A stretch of DNA of 37,215 bases from Methylobacterium variabile. Lineage in GTDB: Bacteria; Pseudomonadota; Alphaproteobacteria; Rhizobiales; Beijerinckiaceae. The DNA is taken from the NCBI RefSeq assembly GCF_001043975.1, contig NZ_LABY01000085.1:1-37215 (forward strand), in the 5' to 3' direction. Shown here in pieces: positions 32,024 through 37,215 of the stretch. Position 1 is the stretch's first letter, and the number at the start of each line of letters is the position of its first letter. The position numbers and the translations under genes are program-made. The notes under the pieces were generated by a model. The model was not told the DNA's origin. It made no database searches and saw only the letters and a program-made list of their open reading frames with translations.

Positions 32024-32917
32024 GTGAGACACGTTTCGAGCAAGACCCAGGCCCTGCCGCGCCGACCTGCCGGCGCCGCGTCGCCGCGCGACTTCGTCCA
32101 CCTCCGGCGCGATTCCGCGAGCGGCATCGAGGCGGTGACGGCGCGCTTCCTCGGCCACGCCTACGACATGCACCACCACGACGAGTGGCTGGTGGGCGTG
32201 ACCCATGAAGGGGTGCAGGACTTCTACTGCCGCGGCGTGCGGCGGCAGAGCACGGCGGGCCGGGTGATCCTGATCGAGCCCGGCGAGCGGCACGACGGGC
32301 AGGCTTTGCAGGAGACGGGCTTCCGCTACAGCATGCTCTACCTGCCGCAGGGCTGGCTGCGGGACGCGATGGGGGGCTCGGATGCCGGCATCGGGTTCCG
32401 CCGGACGCTCGCCGACGACCGGCAGCTCGGCGGGGCGATCCTCGCCGCCTGCCGCGCCATCTTCCACGCCCCCTCGCCGCTTGCGGTCGACGCGACCCTG
32501 GACGGCCTGGTCGAGGGGCTGCGCCACCACCTCGGCGTCGCGGCACCGGGACCGCGGGCGGACGGCGGCCCGGAGGTCGCGGAGCGGGCGATGGCCTACA
32601 TCCGGGCCCACGCGGCGACCGCCTTCGGCCTCGACGACCTGACGCGGGCCGCAGGCGCCGCGGACCGGTTCCAGCTCGCCCGGTCGTTCCGCCGGCGGTT
32701 CGGCACCTCGCCCCATGCCTGCCTGGTCGAGATGCGCCTGGCCCACGCCCGGGCGCTGCTGCGCGCCGGGGTCCCGCCCGCGGAGGCGGCGCTCGCCGCG
32801 GGGTTCTCCGACCAGAGCCATCTCGGGCGCTGGTTCCGCCGCGCCTACGGCCTTACGCCCGCCGCCTACCGGACCGGGCGCACGAACGTTCCAGACGCCG
32901 CCGAGGCGCTCGACTAG
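32024..32917 (+). CDS. AraC-family transcriptional regulator
   Basis: The 297-residue cytosolic regulator has an N-terminal cupin-like ligand domain of the AraC_binding type (about residues 40-130; HAYDMHHHDEWLVGV with a histidine cluster, LIEPGERHDGQA) and a C-terminal double helix-turn-helix (about 190-290; FGLDDLTRAAGAADRFQLAR, AALAAGFSDQSHLGRWFRRAYGLTPAAYR). The call is certain but the inducer is unknown. The GTG start at 32024 is the best available: GGAGG lies a little far upstream, so the true start could differ. The DUF2000 gene follows after 29 bases and may be cotranscribed. Confidence 0.9.
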   Translation: MRHVSSKTQALPRRPAGAASPRDFVHLRRDSASGIEAVTARFLGHAYDMHHHDEWLVGVTHEGVQDFYCRGVRRQSTAGRVILIEPGERHDGQALQETGFRYSMLYLPQGWLRDAMGGSDAGIGFRRTLADDRQLGGAILAACRAIFHAPSPLAVDATLDGLVEGLRHHLGVAAPGPRADGGPEVAERAMAYIRAHAATAFGLDDLTRAAGAADRFQLARSFRRRFGTSPHACLVEMRLAHARALLRAGVPPAEAALAAGFSDQSHLGRWFRRAYGLTPAAYRTGRTNVPDAAEALD

Positions 32918-32946
32918 GCCTGCGGGCGACCGCAGGGAGTTTTTCG

Positions 32947-33354
32947 ATGTTCGACACCAAGGTGGCCATCCTCGTCCACGCCGACCTGGCCGTGTGGCAG
33001 AAGCTGAACGTCACCGCGTTTCTGGCGACCGGCATCGCGGGGGCGGTGCCGGAGGCGATGGGCGAGCCCTACCTCGACGCGGCGGGACGCCGGCACGCCC
33101 GCCTCCTCGGCCAGCCGATGCTGATCTTCGCGGCCACCGGCGAGGTGCTGCAGAAGGCCTGGCAGCAGGCGATCCAGCGCGACCTCACCCGCAGCGCCTA
33201 TGTCCGCGCCATGTTCGAGACCGGGCACGACGCCGCCAACCGGGAGGTGTTTCGCCGCGAGCCCGCCGACGCGCCCGACCTCGTCGGGCTCGCCCTGCAC
33301 GGCCCGAAGAAGGACGTCGACAAGGCCACCAAGGGCGCGTCGCTGCATCCGTGA
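32947..33354 (+). CDS. DUF2000 protein
   Basis: The 135-residue cytosolic protein matches DUF2000: it starts MFDTKVAILVHADLAVWQKLNV, continues with FLATGIAG and QPMLIFAATGEVLQKAWQ, and ends with DLVGLALHGPKKDVDKATKG. The fold is said to resemble peptidyl-tRNA hydrolase 2, but no activity is established, so no function is assigned. The ATG at 32947 has GGGAG upstream. It follows the AraC-type gene by 29 bases; AraC-DUF2000 pairs suggest that the regulator controls or senses the same process. A truncated MarR-type remnant converges on it. Confidence 0.85.
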   Translation: MFDTKVAILVHADLAVWQKLNVTAFLATGIAGAVPEAMGEPYLDAAGRRHARLLGQPMLIFAATGEVLQKAWQQAIQRDLTRSAYVRAMFETGHDAANREVFRREPADAPDLVGLALHGPKKDVDKATKGASLHP

Positions 33355-33412
33355 TCGGTGATCCCTGGCCCGGCGGTCTCCCGCGGGCCGCGAGGCCCGT
33401 CCGGCCCCGCCC

Positions 33413-33622
33413 TCAGGCCTCGACGCCGCGCCGGCGCAGGCGGCCGAGGGCCCGGGTCAGGGCCGGCTCCAGCGTCCGCAGCTCCGCCAGATGCGCCGCG
33501 GTCAGCCGGGCGAGCAGCGCCTCGGCCTTCGGCGTCAGCGTCAGAGCCAGGCGGCGCCGGTCCTGCGCGGAGGCCGCCTTGGTCAGGAGGCCCGCCTGAT
33601 CGCGGGCGATGCCGCGTCCCAT
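33413..33622 (-). pseudogene. Truncated MarR-family regulator (C-terminal remnant)
   Basis: The 69-residue frame aligns with only the last part of a MarR regulator: after a degenerate start, QAGLLTKAASAQDRRRLALTLTPKAEALL corresponds to the wing (family pattern: A..DRR...L.LT..G..L) and the final dimerisation helix follows. The N-terminal dimer helix and the recognition helix are absent. Only 49 bases separate it from the Lrp gene, so the missing half is not nearby. An ATG at 33622 exists, but the product could not bind DNA in the family manner. It looks like a deletion remnant at the junction with the dctA-ROK-lrp block. Confidence 0.65.
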
Positions 33623-33671
33623 ACCAATGACCCGGACGGAACCGAAGGTCCTTTTCTCTCGATCGTCGGCA

Positions 33672-34160
33672 TCATTCCTTGAGGTGGTCGAGCGGCAGCG
33701 CCGTCGTGTACTTCACCTGACCCAGCGCGAAGCTGGAACGGATCTTCGCCACGCCCGGAATCCGCGTGAGGTGATCGACGATGAGGCGCTGGTACTGGGC
33801 CAGGTCCTCGACCACGACCCGGAGCAGGTAATCGGCCTCGCCGCTCATCAGGTAGCACTCCATCACCTCGGGGCGGTGACGAATGGCGTCGTCGAAGGCC
33901 TGGAGGGCGGCCTGGGTCTGCTTCTCGAGGGAGACGTGGACGAAGACGTTGACGTGCAGGCCCAGCGCCTGCGGGTCGGCCACCGCAACGCAGCGCCGGA
34001 TGATGCCCTTGGCCTTGAGGTCGGCGACCCGGCGCCAGCACGGCGAGGTCGAGAGGCCGACCGCCTCGGCGAGGTCGCCGATGCCGACCTCGCTGTCCTG
34101 CTGCAGGTGCTCGAGGATGCGGATCGAGGCCGGATCGAGGTCGACGGGCTTGGCCGGCAC
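33672..34160 (-). CDS. Lrp/AsnC-family transcriptional regulator
   Basis: The 162-residue protein has an N-terminal winged HTH (LDPASIRILEHLQQD, IGDLAEAVGLSTSPCWRRVADL) and a C-terminal RAM ligand domain (FVHVSLEKQTQAALQAFDDA, ECYLMSGEADYLLRVVVEDL). Members sense amino acids. The GTG at 34160 is preferred because GGGAG lies 8 bases upstream; an in-frame GTG at 34208 would add 16 residues and come within 4 bases of the ROK gene. It is 51 bases downstream of the ROK kinase gene on the same strand, so it may be the last gene of a dctA-ROK-lrp transcript and may control it. Confidence 0.93.
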   Translation of the reverse strand: MPAKPVDLDPASIRILEHLQQDSEVGIGDLAEAVGLSTSPCWRRVADLKAKGIIRRCVAVADPQALGLHVNVFVHVSLEKQTQAALQAFDDAIRHRPEVMECYLMSGEADYLLRVVVEDLAQYQRLIVDHLTRIPGVAKIRSSFALGQVKYTTALPLDHLKE

Positions 34161-34211
34161 AGTCTGTCTCCCAAGGGCGGGAAGGCGGTCGAAACGTCCG
34201 CCTAGCACGCC

Positions 34212-35135
34212 TCAGGCGGCAGGCGCAGCCGGGTCGTTCCACAGCCAGGCCGCCCCGCGCGCGCCCGAGGCGTCGCCGTGGCGGCTCGGCCGGATCGGGG
34301 TGTCGAAGTGGTCGCTGAAGACGTGCGGAGCGACGCGCTCGGGCAGCGCGGCGTAGACCTCGGGGATCGTCGAGAGGCCGCCGCCCAGCACGATCACGTC
34401 GGGGTCGATCAGGTTGACGACGCCCGCGATGCCGCGCCCGAGCCGGTCGAGCCAGGCCCCGAAGGTCGCCCGCGCCGCGGCATCCCCCGCCCGCATCGCC
34501 GCGACGATCGCCTCGCCGGTGATGGCGGCGCCGGAGCGCCGGGCGTGGTCGGCGGCGAGCCCCGGGCCGGAGAGCCAGGTCTCGAGGCAGCCGTGCCGGC
34601 CGCAATAGCAGGCGGGTCCCGGGCGCTCGTCGTCGCGGGGGCGGGGCAGCGGGTTGTGGCCCCACTCCCCGGCGATGCGCTGGCGCCCGGAGAGCGCCCG
34701 GCCCGCCAGGGCGATGCCGGAGCCGACGCCGGTGCCGAGGATCACGGCCCAGACCAGGGCCGCCCCCTCGCCCGCCCCGTCGACGGCCTCCGAGACCGCC
34801 AGGCAATTGGCGTCGTTCTCGAGCCGCACCGGGCGGGCGAGGACCCGGGCGAGGTCGTCGCCGAGCGTCCGGCCGTTGAGCCAGGTCGAGTTGGCGTTCT
34901 TGACCCGGCCGGTCCCGGGCACGAGCGCCCCCGGGATGCCGACCCCGACCGTGCCGGTGCCGCCGGCCTCGGCTTCGAGGGCCGCCACCAGGCCGGCGAT
35001 GGCCGCGAGCGAGGCGTCGTAGTCGCCCCGCGGGGTCGCGATCCGCCGCCCGGCCCGGACCCGGCCGGCGGCGTCGAGGGCGATCCCGGCGATCTTGGTG
35101 CCGCCGAGATCGATGCCGAGGCGAAGGGAGTTCAT
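34212..35135 (-). CDS. ROK-family sugar kinase (fructokinase-like)
   Basis: The 307-residue cytosolic kinase has the ATP phosphate motif LGIDLGGTKIAGIAL at the N terminus, the substrate region VKNANSTWLNG and LENDANCLAVSEA, the catalytic aspartate in ENDAN, and the ROK zinc site in CYCGRHGCLETWLSGPG with an upstream GEWGHNPLP histidine. This is closest to the Mak fructokinase/N-acetylglucosamine kinase group; substrate is not certain. The ATG at 35135 is four bases after the dctA stop (TGAGGTGATG), so translation is likely coupled. A GTG lies one codon earlier. Confidence 0.92.
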   Translation of the reverse strand: MNSLRLGIDLGGTKIAGIALDAAGRVRAGRRIATPRGDYDASLAAIAGLVAALEAEAGGTGTVGVGIPGALVPGTGRVKNANSTWLNGRTLGDDLARVLARPVRLENDANCLAVSEAVDGAGEGAALVWAVILGTGVGSGIALAGRALSGRQRIAGEWGHNPLPRPRDDERPGPACYCGRHGCLETWLSGPGLAADHARRSGAAITGEAIVAAMRAGDAAARATFGAWLDRLGRGIAGVVNLIDPDVIVLGGGLSTIPEVYAALPERVAPHVFSDHFDTPIRPSRHGDASGARGAAWLWNDPAAPAA

Positions 35136-35139
35136 CACC

Positions 35140-36486
35140 TCAGGGGGCGACCGGGACCGGCTTCTCGTCGGCGATCTCGGTGCCGATGGCGACGGGGTTG
35201 GCCATCACCTCGCGCAGCTTCACCGGATCGAGCTCGCCCTCCCAGCGGCTCACCACCACGCAGGCGACGCCATTGCCGACGAGGTTGGTGAGGGCCCGGC
35301 ACTCCGACATGAACTTGTCGATGCCGAGGATCAGCGCCATCGCGGCGACCGGCACCGGGGTGCCGGGAATCGCGCCGAGCGTCGCCGCCAGGGTGACGAA
35401 GCCGGCGCCGGTGACGCCGGAGGCGCCCTTCGAGGTCAGCATCGCGACGAGGATGATGGTGGCGTACTGGCCGAAGCTGAGATCCGCGCCCACGGCCTGG
35501 GCCAGGAACAGCGTCGCCAGCGTCATGTAGATGTTGGTGCCGTCGAGGTTGAACGAGTAGCCCGTCGGGATGACGAGGCCGACGACCGAGTCCGAGGCGC
35601 CCAGCCGCTTCATCTTCTGCATCATGTGCGGCAGCACTGTCTCGGACGACGAGGTGCCGAGCACGATCAGGAGCTCGTCCTTGATGTAGGCCAGGAACTT
35701 GATGATCGAGAAGCCGGAGAAGCGCGCGATCAGCCCGAGCACCACGAGCACGAACAGGAGGCTCGTCAGGTAGAAGGTGGCGACGAGGCCCGCGAGGTTG
35801 CCGAGCTTGCCGATGCCGTACTCGCCGATCGTGTAGGCCATGGCGCCGAAGGCGCCGATCGGCGCGAGCTTCACGATCATGCCGATGATGCGGAAGAAGA
35901 TCTCGCCCGCCGCCTCGATGGCGTGGATCGCCGGCTTGCCGCGCTCGCCCAACCCCGTGATCACGACGCCGGTGAGGACGGCGATCAGCAGGATCTGCAG
36001 CAAGTCGCCGCCCGCGAAGGCATCGAAGTAGCTCTTGGGAATGATCGCCATGATGTGGGCGACGGTCGAGTCCGCCTGCGCCTTGCTGGCGTAGCCGGCG
36101 ACCGCCTTGGCGTCGAGCTTCGAGGGGTCGACGCCGAAGCCGGCGCCGGGCTGCACGATCTCGCCGACGATCACGCCGATGAGAAGGGCGAGCGAGGACA
36201 CCACCTCGAAGTAGATCAGCGCCTTCAGTCCGACGCGGCCGACCTTCTTCAGGTCGCCGATCGAGGCGATGCCGTGCACGATGGTGCAGAAGATGATCGG
36301 CGCGATCATCATCTTGATGAGCGCGATGAACGCGTCGCCGAGCCACTTCATCGACTTGGCGGTATCGGGCAGGACGTAGCCGAGCAGCACGCCGAGCGCG
36401 ATGGCGATCAAAACCTGGATGTAGAGGACCTTGTACCAGGGCTGCGACGAGCTCGGGGCCGTCGCGGACGGCGTGGCGTGCTGCAT
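35140..36486 (-). CDS. dctA: C4-dicarboxylate:cation symporter DctA
   Basis: The 448-residue inner-membrane protein belongs to the DAACS (glutamate/C4-dicarboxylate) family and would import succinate, malate and fumarate with protons or sodium. Signatures are [20 protein letters not shown], the serine-rich re-entrant loop [16 protein letters not shown], the conserved [13 protein letters not shown], and the second re-entrant loop [19 protein letters not shown]. The ATG at 36486 has GGGGAGAG upstream. It is the first gene of a likely transcript with the ROK kinase. No DctB/DctD two-component genes or sigma-54 site were seen nearby, unlike classical rhizobial dctA loci. Confidence 0.95.
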   Translation of the reverse strand: MQHATPSATAPSSSQPWYKVLYIQVLIAIALGVLLGYVLPDTAKSMKWLGDAFIALIKMMIAPIIFCTIVHGIASIGDLKKVGRVGLKALIYFEVVSSLALLIGVIVGEIVQPGAGFGVDPSKLDAKAVAGYASKAQADSTVAHIMAIIPKSYFDAFAGGDLLQILLIAVLTGVVITGLGERGKPAIHAIEAAGEIFFRIIGMIVKLAPIGAFGAMAYTIGEYGIGKLGNLAGLVATFYLTSLLFVLVVLGLIARFSGFSIIKFLAYIKDELLIVLGTSSSETVLPHMMQKMKRLGASDSVVGLVIPTGYSFNLDGTNIYMTLATLFLAQAVGADLSFGQYATIILVAMLTSKGASGVTGAGFVTLAATLGAIPGTPVPVAAMALILGIDKFMSECRALTNLVGNGVACVVVSRWEGELDPVKLREVMANPVAIGTEIADEKPVPVAP

Positions 36487-36727
36487 GATCGTTCTCTCCC
36501 CAAGGTGCCGGCGGCCGCCTGGGAACGGCCGTCGCGCCGCGGCCTTCGCCGCGTATATGACTCGAAGTTACCTTGCGGCCGGTACAGTCTAGGTCGTCCG
36601 GGCCGGCTGTTCCTGACGGTAAACACCACCGGGATCTCGGGCAGCCTGGTGGCTGTCGCCGGGACCCGTAGAATGGGCCATGCCGCGCGGGCGCCGTCGC
36701 GTCAACGCGTTTCCGTCATAAACCACG

Positions 36728-36774
36728 ATTTCGGATCGGCGGTAATCCGATCTGCCCGATTGGCAGACCGAAAT
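36728..36774. promoter_or_regulatory. Composite inverted repeat upstream of dctA
   Basis: ATTTCGG (36728-36734) pairs with CCGAAAT (36768-36774). Inside, TCGGAT (36731-36736) pairs with ATCCGA (36745-36750), and TCTGCC (36751-36756) pairs with GGCAGA (36762-36767). The arms compete, so two alternative folds are possible. Located 242-288 bases upstream of dctA. Confidence 0.45.
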
Positions 36775-36857
36775 TCGTCGCGGCGTGGAGGGGGCGACAC
36801 ACCCTTGCGCCGCCCCGGGCGGACCGGCCCGGATACGGGCACGAACATGTCTCGGCC

Positions 36858-36870
36858 TGACTTTAAGTCA
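36858..36870. promoter_or_regulatory. Odd 13-bp palindrome
   Basis: TGACTT-T-AAGTCA is a perfect inverted repeat around one central base. The minus strand reads TTGACTT at its edge, which could be a -35, but no good -10 follows. It may be an operator for an unseen gene or for dctA. Confidence 0.3.
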
Positions 36871-37215
36871 AGTCGGCTGCGAGACTGCCCCATGCACTAA
36901 CGTTCCCAAGGCCGGCCGCCCTGCCGGTGCCGTACGGGCCCACTAGGATGGCCCCGCCGCGTGGCTGGCAGCGTCTCTGGGACTCGGTTGATCCGCGGGG
37001 CGTGGCAGCACGCCTCGGCAGCGATCCCCTCGCTCCTGTCGTCGCCTTCGCGATCGACGCAATGGTCGACCCGGTGACAGGTGGGGCCCCGGACGGCTGG
37101 TGGTCTACGAGCCGGCTTGCTGCCTCCGGCATCCGGCGGAGATCCCGCGGACCCGGCACGGCCGCATGGCCTTCCCCGGAGGCCTGCCCGGCGTCGCGCT
37201 GGCGCTCGCCGCAGC

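Larger units (their letters stand above)
36487..37215. other. 729-base region without a supported gene
   Basis: Upstream of dctA the DNA is less G+C-rich than elsewhere and is dense in inverted repeats (36728-36774, 36858-36870). From about 36948 to the window end one plus-strand frame remains open (starting MAPPRGWQRLWDSV), and another (frame of VVYEPACCLRHPAEIPRTRH near 37100) looks somewhat protein-like; neither has a recognisable family, and both run off the edge, so no gene is called. The dctA promoter is expected within 36490-36620. Confidence 0.4.

Noticed and set aside
36487..36620. Sigma-54 promoter for dctA
   Set aside because: Expected from rhizobial dctA genes, but no GG-N10-GC element is visible in this stretch on the minus strand.
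36948..37215. Open plus-strand frame running off the right edge
   Set aside because: No recognisable family and a competing frame (near 37100) looks equally protein-like; it cannot be judged without the next bases.
1..37215. tRNA, rRNA, CRISPR array, toxin-antitoxin pair, prophage or restriction system
   Set aside because: I looked in all gaps on both strands and saw no cloverleaf, spaced repeats or matching protein families.

Overview
The window is about 37 kb of chromosome with very high G+C. It has dense genes, frequent GTG starts and short gene overlaps. Gene content points to an alphaproteobacterium of the Rhizobiales, most likely Methylobacterium or a close relative: a fused transaldolase/glucose-6-phosphate isomerase, the long two-domain dCTP deaminase, argD-argF-hslO in a row, and interspersed palindromic repeats of the GTCATCCCGGG type. 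This assignment is inference from content and style. I see no rRNA, tRNA, CRISPR array, phage module or transposase gene.

Layout. (1) 1-5771, plus strand: pentose-phosphate block, tal-pgi (5' end cut by the window edge), gnd, zwf, pgl, the last three overlapping by 4 bases each. (2) 5823-9298: dcd and a small membrane protein on minus, then apaG and argE on plus. (3) 9299-10237: a long gap holding a 240-base tract of only about 25% G+C, followed by a small secreted cysteine-rich protein; this is the most foreign-looking place in the window. (4) 10376-15300, minus: LysE-type exporter, PRC-barrel protein, hslO, argF and argD, with a clear promoter and a terminator-like hairpin in the argD leader. 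(5) 15481-18494: a Rid-family protein and a glycerophosphodiester phosphodiesterase on plus; two small unknown genes behind a candidate LexA box and a metallo-beta-lactamase-fold enzyme on minus. (6) 18737-21910: a subtilase autotransporter ending at a strong terminator. (7) 22189-26586: shikimate catabolism, an MHS-type transporter and shikimate dehydrogenase on minus, divergent from a 3-dehydroshikimate dehydratase fused to an HPPD-like domain; a TetR-type operator lies between them. (8) 26748-28128, minus: periplasmic parvulin isomerase and a small exported protein. (9) 28455-31887: a Pat-type acyl-CoA-synthetase/GNAT protein acetyltransferase and a DUF1275 membrane protein. (10) 32024-33354: AraC regulator and DUF2000 protein. 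(11) 33413-36486, minus: a truncated MarR remnant, an Lrp/AsnC regulator, a ROK sugar kinase and the C4-dicarboxylate carrier dctA. (12) 36487-37215: non-coding DNA rich in inverted repeats, with no gene I can support.

How the genes fit together. The first block makes NAD(P)H and pentoses from glucose 6-phosphate. argE, argD and argF give three arginine steps. Shikimate would enter by the MHS carrier, be oxidised to 3-dehydroshikimate and dehydrated to protocatechuate; no ring-cleavage genes are in the window. dctA, the ROK kinase and the Lrp regulator sit on one strand with short gaps and may be one transcript.

The least explained parts are the A+T-rich island with its cysteine-rich peptide, the two small genes behind the LexA-like box, the argD leader hairpin, a 62-base palindromic insert with 8-base flanking repeats, and the duplicated THTGI motif in the acetyltransferase. 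I found no clear undescribed multi-gene system.
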